A stretch of DNA of 25,654 nt from Thiohalospira sp051746205 (lineage in GTDB: Bacteria > Pseudomonadota > Gammaproteobacteria > Thiohalospirales > Thiohalospiraceae). The position numbers and the translations under genes were made by a program. The stretch lies in contig JBNJEU010000025.1 in NCBI GenBank assembly GCA_051746205.1, positions 1-25,654 on the forward strand, read 5' to 3'. Position 1 is the first letter of the stretch; each line of letters starts with the position of its first letter. Positions 1-6,575 of the stretch are shown piece by piece. The notes beneath the pieces were generated by a model. The model ran no database searches. It was not told where the DNA came from and worked only from the letters and a program-made list of their open reading frames with translations.

Positions 1-38
1 TCCAGCTCGGCATCGTTCTGCGCTGTACTCTGGCTCAT
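1..38 (-). CDS. 5' end of an unidentified gene, cut by the window edge
   Basis: An ATG on the minus strand at 36-38 opens a reading frame that stays open to the window edge and encodes MSQSTAQNDAEL. A purine-rich stretch reading AAGGGAAGAGAA lies immediately upstream and could serve as a ribosome binding site. Twelve residues are too few to identify a product. The long gene-free stretch to its right would then be its leader and promoter region. The call rests only on the start codon, the purine-rich leader and the absence of a stop. Confidence 0.35.
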   Translation of the reverse strand, partial: MSQSTAQNDAEL

Positions 39-193
39 TTCTCTTCCCTTGATTTCATCCACCGCTGGAAAACCGTGTCCCTGGAGAAGAACGGAAGGGG
101 CGACCACTTTTCAGTGACGGGCTCCGTGGGCAATGGAGCCAACCAGGCCGAAAGCCCTCGACAAACACATTCAAACTGCAAAATAAAACCCGA

Positions 194-211
194 TTTTCAA
201 CACGTTGAAAA
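194..211. promoter_or_regulatory. 18-bp perfect palindrome, operator-like
   Basis: TTTTCAAC and GTTGAAAA form perfect 8-bp arms around a 2-bp centre (AC). The geometry, a short palindrome in an AT-rich gene-free stretch upstream of a gene start, fits the operator of a dimeric helix-turn-helix repressor. No regulator is identified. There is no following T tract, so a terminator is unlikely. Confidence 0.4.
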
Positions 212-281
212 CGAATCATCTTTCATCATGGATCCGCTTCGACTCTCAAGATAGACCCAATGCCCGACATTCTCAATGGGA

Positions 282-295
282 TGATCGGTCGATCA
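282..295. promoter_or_regulatory. 14-bp palindrome TGATCG-GT-CGATCA
   Basis: Perfect 6-bp arms flank a 2-bp centre in the same gene-free region. It lies about 70 bp downstream of the end of the fis-like gene and about 240 bp upstream of the left-edge gene. It could be a protein-binding site. Its short length means chance occurrence is possible. Confidence 0.25.
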
Positions 296-362
296 CCATC
301 CACAAGACAGCCCACTTTCCCCTGGTAACCACAGATTCTTCAATCCTTTCGCAGGGCGCACC

Positions 363-677
363 CTACAGCTGGCCGTAGCGCTGCAACCGCTTGCGCAGGG
401 TGGCACGGGATATTCCCAGAAGCCGACTGGCCTGGCTCAGGTTGCCTCGCGACCGGACCAGCACCTCCTCGAGAAGCGGGCGTTCGACCGCTTCGATGAC
501 CTGCCGGTAGAGGTTGTGCGGCTCCTGATCACCGAGTTCCTCGAAGTACTGCAACAGGCTCAGGCGAGCGCTCTCTTCCAGGGGAAAAACCGTGCCGGGC
601 TCGAGAGAGCCGACGGGAGTCGGAATACTGGTGGCAGGTGGACGTTTTGTCATGAGCGGTTTCCCGAGACTTTCCAT
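363..677 (-). CDS. fis: Fis-family DNA-binding regulator
   Basis: The C-terminal two thirds align along the length of E. coli Fis. A core resembling the dimerisation helices (ARLSLLQYFEEL, then NLYRQVIEAVERPLLEEVL) is followed by the helix-turn-helix RGNLSQASRLLGISRATLRK and the ending RLQRYGQL (E. coli ends KKLKKYGMN). Fis is a small dimeric nucleoid protein that bends DNA and modulates transcription and recombination. At 104 aa it is close to the family size of about 98. A second ATG at 653 would give a 96-aa protein, and neither start has a strong ribosome binding site. In many gammaproteobacteria fis follows dusB; here it stands alone, so it may be a paralogue rather than the housekeeping copy. 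Confidence 0.85.
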   Translation of the reverse strand: MESLGKPLMTKRPPATSIPTPVGSLEPGTVFPLEESARLSLLQYFEELGDQEPHNLYRQVIEAVERPLLEEVLVRSRGNLSQASRLLGISRATLRKRLQRYGQL

Positions 678-876
678 TTCGTATCAATTAACCACAATCT
701 GATTTCAAGGAACCAGCACGAAATGTCACAATTCAGTTACGGTCAGGTCATGAATCAGTGACGGCAGGCTGCCTACCAGTCAGGACAGGGTTCCGTCCAC
801 GCAGTTCGGATCCCGGGCTGCCAGCCACTGCCGATCCTGCTAGCCTGTCCCCCCCATTCCCAACGGAGCCCCGAAC

Positions 877-1128
877 ATGGCCGATGACTACCGCCCGCCG
901 CTGGCCGACTATTTCGATGAACTCGAGGCGCGCTACACCGACGCCAATGGTGACTTCTCGTTCGACGCCCTGTCCGACGAGGAACTCCTGAAGATCGAGG
1001 AACTGGGCCGCCACGCCATTCACGAGGATCCCGGGGTCACCGCCCAGGAGAAACGCAATCTCCAGCCGCTGCTGGATCTGATCGGCAAGCAGCGCGCCAA
1101 AAGGGGATTGCCGCCCGGCACCCACTGA
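877..1128 (+). CDS. small acidic hypothetical protein
   Basis: An 83-aa frame starts at an ATG with GGAG eight bases upstream (865-868) and ends at TGA 1126-1128. The N-terminal half is rich in Asp and Glu (for example DALSDEELLKIEEL) and the C-terminal end is basic (GKQRAKRGLPPG). There is no signal peptide, membrane segment or cysteine. The family was not recognised. It converges with the next gene across only 13 bases and is divergent from the Fis-like gene. Codon use matches the surrounding genes, and I regard it as a real gene of unknown function, probably cytoplasmic and helical. Confidence 0.65.
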   Translation: MADDYRPPLADYFDELEARYTDANGDFSFDALSDEELLKIEELGRHAIHEDPGVTAQEKRNLQPLLDLIGKQRAKRGLPPGTH

Positions 1129-1141
1129 TTTGTCGAGCCCA

Positions 1142-2230
1142 TCACCTCCCTCGAATTCGTTTCATCTCTGACTCCAGCCACTCGGCACCCTCATCATTGC
1201 CGGTGAGCGCCATCGATTCGGGGCGTCCCCGTTCCAGGACCGCATCCACTGCCCGGCAGATCGCCTCCGAGCCGGCGTCCATCGGAACGATCACGCCCCC
1301 TTCACGCTCGCGGAGGAATTCGAGCAGCGCCGTGGCCTCCGCCCAGTCCGCGCGATCCAGCGTCACCACCGGGCAGCCGGCGGCGGCCGCCTCCACGAAG
1401 GTGCCATACCCCGGCTTGGTGACCACCGCGTCCACGGAGGCCAGCAGATCGGGGAAAGACCAGCCCAGATCCGCCGGATCGTGCTGATTCCGAGCCGACT
1501 TGTCCCCCGCGCCAGGTGGCAGCAACCAGTGGATCGTTCGATGGCAGTCCGGGGGAACCGGGAGCGGCGCCGGCCGGATCCCGCCCATGGCCACCAGGAC
1601 CACCGGCTCCCCCCGGCCGGCGCCCAGGCGCCGACGCAACTCGTCCGGGCGCGAACGGCCCGTCCGCCCCACCGGGCCGATGGGCACCCCGTTGGCGATC
1701 CCCGGCATGGCCATGGACGGCGTCGGTTGCAGGAAGGCGCGAGCCGTGTTGTAGGCCGCCTCCATGGTCTCCAGAACGCTCCGGCTCTCGGGCCCCGGGG
1801 GCACCAGCGGGGCGAGGATGTCCCGCCAGTTCAGGGAGCAGAGGGCCACGGACGGGATCCCGGCCCGATGGGCGGCGCTCAGCGTCAGATAGGGGATGTC
1901 GGCGAGAACGAGATCGGGTGCGGCCGCCGTCAGATCGGCGGCGACCGTCTCCACGTGGCGGTCCCAGTCCGCGTGCAGGGCTCGATAACGCGCCAGGCTG
2001 GCCGCCACGTCCACGGAAACGGCATCGTGCATCACCAGGCCGAAATCGTCGCTGACCGGCTGATGGGCAAAGGGTTCCTCCAGCCACCCGTCGAGCACTT
2101 CGCGGGGGTGGCCGCTTCGCACCGTCACGACCACTTCCGGCCACCGACGCCGGAGCGCGTTGATCACCGACGCGGTCTGGGCCAGGTGGCCGAAACCGTG
2201 GGCCGATACCGCCGCGAGCAGGTGGGGCAT
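1142..2230 (-). CDS. GT-B fold glycosyltransferase-like protein
   Basis: The 362-aa protein shows both halves of a GT-B fold. The N-terminus has a hydrophobic strand followed by the glycine/histidine loop SAHGFGHLAQTASVINAL. The C-terminal domain has a second Rossmann half with DAVVTKPGYGTFVEAAAAGC and PVVTLDRADWAEA, the region that binds the nucleotide-sugar in UDP-dependent glycosyltransferases. The HGFGH and KPGYGT...EA pattern resembles the glycosyltransferase-like N-terminal part of plant L-arabinokinase and its bacterial stand-alone relatives. Donor and acceptor cannot be told from sequence. There is no signal peptide or membrane segment. It starts at ATG 2230 and has no obvious operon partner. 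Confidence 0.7.
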   Translation of the reverse strand: MPHLLAAVSAHGFGHLAQTASVINALRRRWPEVVVTVRSGHPREVLDGWLEEPFAHQPVSDDFGLVMHDAVSVDVAASLARYRALHADWDRHVETVAADLTAAAPDLVLADIPYLTLSAAHRAGIPSVALCSLNWRDILAPLVPPGPESRSVLETMEAAYNTARAFLQPTPSMAMPGIANGVPIGPVGRTGRSRPDELRRRLGAGRGEPVVLVAMGGIRPAPLPVPPDCHRTIHWLLPPGAGDKSARNQHDPADLGWSFPDLLASVDAVVTKPGYGTFVEAAAAGCPVVTLDRADWAEATALLEFLREREGGVIVPMDAGSEAICRAVDAVLERGRPESMALTGNDEGAEWLESEMKRIRGR

Positions 2231-2420
2231 GTCTCTCGATCCGTCTTTTCGAACAGTCGGACTCTAGCACGTTGATGTCGGGATGTTGCACTGGAGCGTT
2301 GAATCCGGACTCCGGCGTCACTCACGCCAGACCCGGATCGAAAAATCAATGAAAAAACAAGACTTTTCAGACCTCCTGTTTCCAGCTAAAACCATGATCA
2401 CCCCCACAACAGGAGAAGCC

Positions 2421-2840
2421 ATGAACATCGATCCCACAGACCATGCAGCCTTCCTGCTCTACGAGACATTCTCCAGGCTGAACAGACTCAACTACCCGGT
2501 TCAGATCCGGTACAAGGACGGGGGCGTTGCACAGAGGGCGACCTTCGAGACCCTCAAGGAGGCCCGCGACCACGATGATACGGCGATTGTGGATGCCGCC
2601 CTCCACTTCATCGAGGATTTCCACAGACCAATGATGACGCGCATCGAGCGTCTGCTGGACGAGGCCAATCACGCCCTGTTCTTCGGGGAGAAAGAGACCG
2701 CCATCGAAAAGGTGGAGACCGCCGCCGACTACGCCGAACGACTCGGTTGCCACGAGCTCTTCGAGCCCCTTATCACGGCGGTCGAAGCGACAGAGGAGAC
2801 GACACCGATCAGACGCGAATCAAAGCTTGTGGGGCAGTAA
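2421..2840 (+). CDS. hypothetical protein, first gene of an unrecognised pair
   Basis: A 139-aa protein beginning MNIDPTDHAAFLLYETF. I chose ATG 2421 because AGGAG lies five bases upstream (2411-2415). The frame is open further upstream to 2283 and has another ATG at 2349, but that one lacks a ribosome binding site. The protein is mostly predicted helical, amphipathic and acidic (HFIEDFHRPMMTRIERLLDE, EKETAIEKVETAADYAERLG), with one cysteine and no membrane segment or signal peptide. No family was recognised. It is followed after 46 bases by the 540-aa gene on the same strand, so the two are probably co-transcribed and may act together. Confidence 0.65.
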   Translation: MNIDPTDHAAFLLYETFSRLNRLNYPVQIRYKDGGVAQRATFETLKEARDHDDTAIVDAALHFIEDFHRPMMTRIERLLDEANHALFFGEKETAIEKVETAADYAERLGCHELFEPLITAVEATEETTPIRRESKLVGQ

Positions 2841-2886
2841 GAGCTTGGCATGCTGCCGCTCCAAACCTACAGAAAAGGAGCTGCGC

Positions 2887-4509
2887 ATGCCCAATACCGG
2901 TCTTTCCGATTCCCTTCACACCCGCCATGATCTGCCCAGGAAAGTGCGCCAGCACTTCGGGCACTACATCGACATGCTCGAACTTCGCGATGAGGGCGGG
3001 GCGGGGAACCGTGCTCATACCAATCTGAAAAACGTCCTGCGGGCCGCCCTGGGACCCCATGAGCTGTTTCGCATGAACAGGGTCGCCGAGGGGGAGACAG
3101 CCAACGAGCCCTCCTCCGGCGAAACGATCCACCATGTGACCCTGGCCGATCGAATGGATCACGATCTTGACGACGCCCTGGGGGATCTCCATGTCCGCCT
3201 GCCACGAGCCAGCGTTCAGGCGCTGATGCGCGTGACTCAGGCGAGCGCAACGCAGGGAGACCCGACGATCCCGACATCCGACCACTACCTGGTCCACGCT
3301 TCCCTGATTGTCCATGCCGCCCTGCTCGAATGCGCACGGGACATCGTATTCGAGGATCTGGAATCCTCGCTCTTCGGTGGCGACCGTGGATCAGGTGCGC
3401 GAGGAGTCACGCTTGCCAGCGCCCTTTCGGCTTTCAAGGGTCCCCCCCTATCGCGCCAGGAGACCTGCCGGGAAGCCTGGGACATCCTGTACCAGCACGA
3501 TTTGACCACGCTGCTGGCACATCACATCTACAACTTCGCCACCCTCGATGAAGTCCTCCGCCCGGTCGCAACACTGCGCGACATGCTGACCACCACCCTC
3601 CCCGAGCCGGACGATCGGGGGGGTGGGAACGGCTTTGTGTACCACCCCCCTGTACACGGGCCGCATGAAAAGGGCATTGGCAAGACCCTTGCCGAGTTCA
3701 GGCCCCACTCCCCGGCCGTGCGCCAGATGGTCGGTGAGCGTGATCCGGCCTTCCGCAGGCATGGTGGCGCGACCATTGGCGGACTCGGCGCGCTCGGAAC
3801 ACGCCCGTACGCGGAGTCCCGGCGCGGTGTGGGGATCGCCCCGCTCTACGCCGGCTCCGGGGACGAATTCGGGATCGACGCCATTCTTGAGGGCCATCTG
3901 TTGGCCACCGTGAATTCCGCCCGGTCGATGGTCCCGGGTTCGTATACGGTCATGGACGCTTTACGGGCCGCGATGGACTACGACGATGATGAACTCCGGG
4001 GGCAACTGGCGGATGCCGTGCGCCACACGCGATTTCGGCGAAGCGTGCTGAGCTCGCCAAACGTCTCCATCGACCATCCGGTGTTGTTCGTCACCTGCCT
4101 GGAGGCTCGGGCCGAAGGCGCGCACCCGGCAGCGCATGGCGAAGCGCACACCGAACTACTGCGTGCGGTCGTGATGGCCACCAAGGAGATCCTGCCCGAC
4201 ATCGCGCTGGCCATCCCGTCCCTGCCCCGCGGCCACCTGCCACTCCCTTTCGCGGCCGGCGATCGGTACGCCGATTTGCTCGGTGAATCAGAAGCCAACC
4301 TGGACATCCTGGAGGCGCTGGCCCGCGAGTGCGAGGTGCCGCTCGTACCACTGGCCGGCTCACAGCCCATCAGCGTGAGCGGGTTCCAGAAGGCGCTATC
4401 GCACGCCGGCGTGGATCACATCCGTCCCAGCGAGATCAACTTCGTTGACCATTGCCACCACTACTCGGCAATGAACGCTCTGAGCCTGGGGGCCGATACA
4501 CCACGATGA
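2887..4509 (+). CDS. large histidine-rich hypothetical protein, second gene of the pair
   Basis: A 540-aa protein of unrecognised family. ATG 2887 is preferred over starts up to 60 bases upstream because AAGGAG sits at 2875-2880. It is rich in His and Asp, with clusters such as IHHVTLADRMDHDLDD, LLAHHIYNF and, close to the C-terminus, DHCHHYSAMN (D521, H522, C523, H524, H525). These could bind metal, though that is only suggestive. A glycine-rich stretch (DDRGGGNGF, then GGATIGGLGALG) lies mid-protein. There is no signal peptide or membrane helix, so it is probably cytoplasmic. The coding sequence carries a C7 tract (3442-3448) and a G7 tract (3617-3623) but reads through without a stop. Its partner gene and the downstream repeat array are the only contextual clues. 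Confidence 0.65.
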   Translation: MPNTGLSDSLHTRHDLPRKVRQHFGHYIDMLELRDEGGAGNRAHTNLKNVLRAALGPHELFRMNRVAEGETANEPSSGETIHHVTLADRMDHDLDDALGDLHVRLPRASVQALMRVTQASATQGDPTIPTSDHYLVHASLIVHAALLECARDIVFEDLESSLFGGDRGSGARGVTLASALSAFKGPPLSRQETCREAWDILYQHDLTTLLAHHIYNFATLDEVLRPVATLRDMLTTTLPEPDDRGGGNGFVYHPPVHGPHEKGIGKTLAEFRPHSPAVRQMVGERDPAFRRHGGATIGGLGALGTRPYAESRRGVGIAPLYAGSGDEFGIDAILEGHLLATVNSARSMVPGSYTVMDALRAAMDYDDDELRGQLADAVRHTRFRRSVLSSPNVSIDHPVLFVTCLEARAEGAHPAAHGEAHTELLRAVVMATKEILPDIALAIPSLPRGHLPLPFAAGDRYADLLGESEANLDILEALARECEVPLVPLAGSQPISVSGFQKALSHAGVDHIRPSEINFVDHCHHYSAMNALSLGADTPR

Positions 4510-4588
4510 GCTCGGCTGCTCTTGAGCACGCCCTGTAGTAGGCACAACACCATGCAGCGAGAACCAGCGGGAAGAGGAAAAGGAGTGA

Positions 4589-4604
4589 ACGGGTCATGGC
4601 CCGT
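4589..4604 (+). other. short hairpin downstream of the 540-aa gene
   Basis: ACGGG and CCCGT pair as 5-bp arms around TCATGG, about 80 bases after the stop of the upstream gene. No T tract follows, so it is at best a weak or factor-dependent terminator. Confidence 0.2.
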
Positions 4605-4619
4605 GGGTGTTACTTGAAG

Positions 4620-4663
4620 GCTGGTCTCCAGATGGTCGCCATGTGGTCTCCACATGGTCTCCA
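4620..4663. repeat. four tandem 11-bp units, consensus NNTGGTCTCCA
   Basis: The units lie at 4620-4630, 4631-4641, 4642-4652 and 4653-4663. Each ends in TGGTCTCCA, except the second, which has TGGTCGCCA. The core is itself a TGG-N3-CCA dyad. Units are exactly one after another, about one helical turn apart, so bound proteins would sit on one face of DNA. Units 3 and 4 also form a perfect 8-bp hairpin (CCATGTGG 4639-4646, CCACATGG 4650-4657), and AGGCTGG 4618-4624 pairs with CCAGCCT 4661-4667. The array lies between the stop of the 540-aa gene and the 3' end of tRNA-Met. Its function is unknown. Confidence 0.7.
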
Positions 4664-4689
4664 GCCTAGAAGGAACCCTAGACTGGAGA
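4658..4689. repeat. inverted repeat reusing the last 11-bp unit
   Basis: TCTCCAG at 4658-4664 pairs with CTGGAGA at 4683-4689, and CTAG at 4666-4669 with CTAG at 4678-4681, around an 8-base loop with one mismatch between the two stems. It shares bases with the tandem array, so the two structures exclude each other. It lies about 20 bases beyond the tRNA-Met 3' end on the transcribed strand. No T run follows it in either direction. Confidence 0.5.
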
Positions 4690-4709
4690 ACCTAACCTAC
4701 TGAAAAATA

Positions 4710-4786
4710 TGGTGGCTACGCCCTGATTCGAACAGGGGACCCCATCATTATGAGTGATGTGCTCTAACCAGCTGAGCTACGTAGCC
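4710..4786 (-). tRNA. tRNA-Met(CAT), elongator type, CCA encoded
   Basis: Read on the minus strand, the acceptor stem GGCTACG pairs with CGTAGCC. The anticodon loop is CTCATAA with anticodon CAT, and the T loop reads TTCGAATC. The discriminator base is A and CCA is encoded (4710-4712). The 5' acceptor strand, D arm and anticodon arm closely match the E. coli elongator tRNA-Met genes and not the initiator type. Length with CCA is 77 bases. A T5 run at 4703-4707 follows immediately and may help end transcription. It lies 87 bases downstream of ychF and may be read from that operon. Confidence 0.95.
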
Positions 4787-4873
4787 TGGATGTCTCCCCT
4801 CGCGGACGGCGCAACGCGGGATGCGACCGTGCGAGAGCCGCGAATTCTCGCCAAATCCCGCCACGCTGTCAAC

Positions 4874-5965
4874 TCAGACGTTGAAGAGGAAGTGGATGAC
4901 GTCGCCGTCCTGGACGATGTATTCCTTGCCCTCGGAGCGCAGCTTGCCGGCCTCCTTCGCCCCCTTCTCGCCGCCGTGGGCGACGAAGTCCTCGTAGGCG
5001 GCGACCTCGGCGCGGATGAAGCCACGCTGGAAGTCGGTGTGGATCACCCCGGCGGCCTCGGGCCCGCTGGCCCCCACCGGCACCGTCCAGGCCCGCACCT
5101 CCTTCGGCCCGGCGGTGAAGTAGGTCTGCAGACCCAGCAGGGCATAACCGGTTCGAATCACCCGGTTCAGCCCCGGCTCCTCCTGGCCGATGCTCTCCAG
5201 GAACTCCGCCTTCTCGGCCTCCTCCAGCTCGGCGATCTCCGCCTCGATGGCGGCACACACCGCCACCACCCGGGCCCCCTCCTTCGCCGCCAGTTCTTCC
5301 ACCGCCCGCAGGTGCGGGTTGTCGTCGAAGCCGTCCTCATCGACGTTGGCGATGTACATGGTCGGCTTGATGGTCAGCAGGTGCAGGTCGCGCAGGTGCT
5401 CGCGCTCGTCGTCGTCCAGCGCCACGCCGCGCACCGGCTCGCCGGCATCCAGCGCCGCCTTCACCTTCTCCAGAACCGCCTGGCGGGCCTGGGCCTCCTT
5501 GTCGCCGCTCTTGGCCACCTTGGCGGTGCGCTGGAGGTTCTTCTCCACCGTCTCCAGGTCGGCCAGGGCCAGCTCGGTGTTGATCACCTCGATGTCCCCC
5601 ACCGGGTCGACCTGGCCGGCCACGTGCACCACGTCGTCGTTCTCGAAGCAGCGCACCACGTGGCCGATGGCGTCGGTCTCGCGGATGTTGGCGAGGAACT
5701 GGTTACCCAGCCCCTCACCCTGCGAGGCCCCGGCCACCAGCCCGGCGATGTCGACGAACTCCATGGTGGTCGGCAGCACCCGCTCCGGCTTCACCACCTC
5801 GGCCAGCCGGTCGAGGCGCGGGTCCGGCATCGGCACTACACCGACGTTCGGTTCGATGGTACAGAAGGGGTAGTTCTCCGCCTGGATCCCGGCCTGGGTC
5901 AGGGAGTTGAACAGGGTGGACTTGCCCACGTTGGGCAGCCCGACAATACCGCACTTGAAACCCAT
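4874..5965 (-). CDS. ychF: ribosome-binding ATPase YchF
   Basis: A 363-aa Obg-family P-loop protein of the YchF/OLA1 type, which prefers ATP to GTP and binds the ribosome. The Walker A/G1 loop GLPNVGKST is at residues 9-17, the phenylalanine-containing segment NYPFCTIEPN at 31-40 and the G3 motif VDIAG at 71-75. A coiled-coil middle section follows (LADLETVEKNLQRTAKVAKS), and the C-terminus is a TGS-type domain (VIHTDFQRGFIRAEV...). Length matches the family (about 363). The start is the ATG at 5965, 13 bases after pth. Placement after pth is the usual arrangement in gammaproteobacteria, linking it to translation quality control. Confidence 0.97.
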   Translation of the reverse strand: MGFKCGIVGLPNVGKSTLFNSLTQAGIQAENYPFCTIEPNVGVVPMPDPRLDRLAEVVKPERVLPTTMEFVDIAGLVAGASQGEGLGNQFLANIRETDAIGHVVRCFENDDVVHVAGQVDPVGDIEVINTELALADLETVEKNLQRTAKVAKSGDKEAQARQAVLEKVKAALDAGEPVRGVALDDDEREHLRDLHLLTIKPTMYIANVDEDGFDDNPHLRAVEELAAKEGARVVAVCAAIEAEIAELEEAEKAEFLESIGQEEPGLNRVIRTGYALLGLQTYFTAGPKEVRAWTVPVGASGPEAAGVIHTDFQRGFIRAEVAAYEDFVAHGGEKGAKEAGKLRSEGKEYIVQDGDVIHFLFNV

Positions 5966-5978
5966 GTCTGGTCTCTCT

Positions 5979-6551
5979 TCAGCGTTGGTGGAGGCGATTC
6001 ATGGCGTTGGCGAAGTCGCCCGCGACGATGGTCGGCAGCTCGCGCACCGCCTCGTCCACGGCCTGTTCGATGGCCTGACGCTCGGCCCCCGACGGCTTCT
6101 TCAGCACGTATTCCACCACGTCCCTCGCCGAACCGGGATGGCCGATGCCGAGCCGCAGCCGGTGAAAGTCGCGACTGCCGAGGTGGCTGACCAGGTCGCG
6201 CAGCCCGTTGTGACCGCCGTGGCCGCCGCCGCTCTTCAGACGCACACAGCCGGGATCCAGATCCAGCTCGTCGTGGGCCACCAGGATCGCCTCCACCGGG
6301 ATGCGGTAGAAACGGGCCAGGGCACCGACCGCCTGTCCGGAATGGTTCATGTAGGTGAGCGGCTTGACCACGCGCAGATCGTGGCCGTCGACCCGCAAGC
6401 GGGCCACCTCGGCCTTGTGGCGGGATTCCGTCTGGAAGGCGCCGCCGTGGGCGGCGACCACGGCATCGGCGAACCAGAACCCGGCATTGTGCCGCGTCCC
6501 GGTATACCGATCGCCGGGGTTGCCCAGGCCGGCGATGAGGGCGACGGCCAT
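5979..6551 (-). CDS. pth: peptidyl-tRNA hydrolase
   Basis: Pth frees tRNA from prematurely released peptidyl-tRNA by cleaving the ester bond. The 190-aa sequence has the family N-terminus IAGLGNPGDRY, the catalytic histidine in TRHNAG (H21), the substrate-binding asparagines in YMNHSG (N69) and GHNGL (N115), and the aspartate in AHDELDL (D94). All key residues are present and the length is typical (about 194). It follows rplY by 24 bases and precedes ychF by 13, so these three translation genes form an operon. Confidence 0.97.
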   Translation of the reverse strand: MAVALIAGLGNPGDRYTGTRHNAGFWFADAVVAAHGGAFQTESRHKAEVARLRVDGHDLRVVKPLTYMNHSGQAVGALARFYRIPVEAILVAHDELDLDPGCVRLKSGGGHGGHNGLRDLVSHLGSRDFHRLRLGIGHPGSARDVVEYVLKKPSGAERQAIEQAVDEAVRELPTIVAGDFANAMNRLHQR

Positions 6552-6575
6552 GCCGGCGACCTCGCGGCGGCCCGA

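Larger units (their letters stand above)
39..362. other. 324-base gene-free region with inverted repeats
   Basis: No convincing coding frame is present. The stretch is more AT-rich than the rest of the window, especially around 160-240, as expected of a promoter region. It holds a small hairpin (GGCTCC at 120-125 with GGAGCC at 135-140, 9-base loop) and two operator-like palindromes at 194-211 and 282-295, listed separately. It separates the truncated gene at the left edge from the end of the Fis-like gene. Both are on the minus strand, so it most likely carries the promoter and leader of the left-edge gene. No riboswitch consensus was recognised. Confidence 0.5.

Noticed and set aside
363..374. 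Hairpin at the end of the Fis-like gene as an intrinsic terminator
   Set aside because: Only a 4-bp AGGG/CCCT stem is possible just past the stop and no T run follows.
4438..4597. Minus-strand small frame starting MTRSLLFLFPLVLAAWCCAY, resembling a signal peptide or small membrane protein
   Set aside because: It has no ribosome binding site, overlaps the end of the 540-aa gene antisense and has no support beyond a hydrophobic start.
5151..5166. Sequence resembling a tRNA T loop (GGTTCGAATCACC) that might be a duplicated attachment site
   Set aside because: It lies within ychF coding sequence, and the similarity to the tRNA-Met 3' end stops after a few bases.
4754..6190. Plus-strand frame of 478 codons across tRNA-Met, ychF and pth
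   Set aside because: It runs through a tRNA gene and antisense to two certain genes, so it is a compositional shadow.
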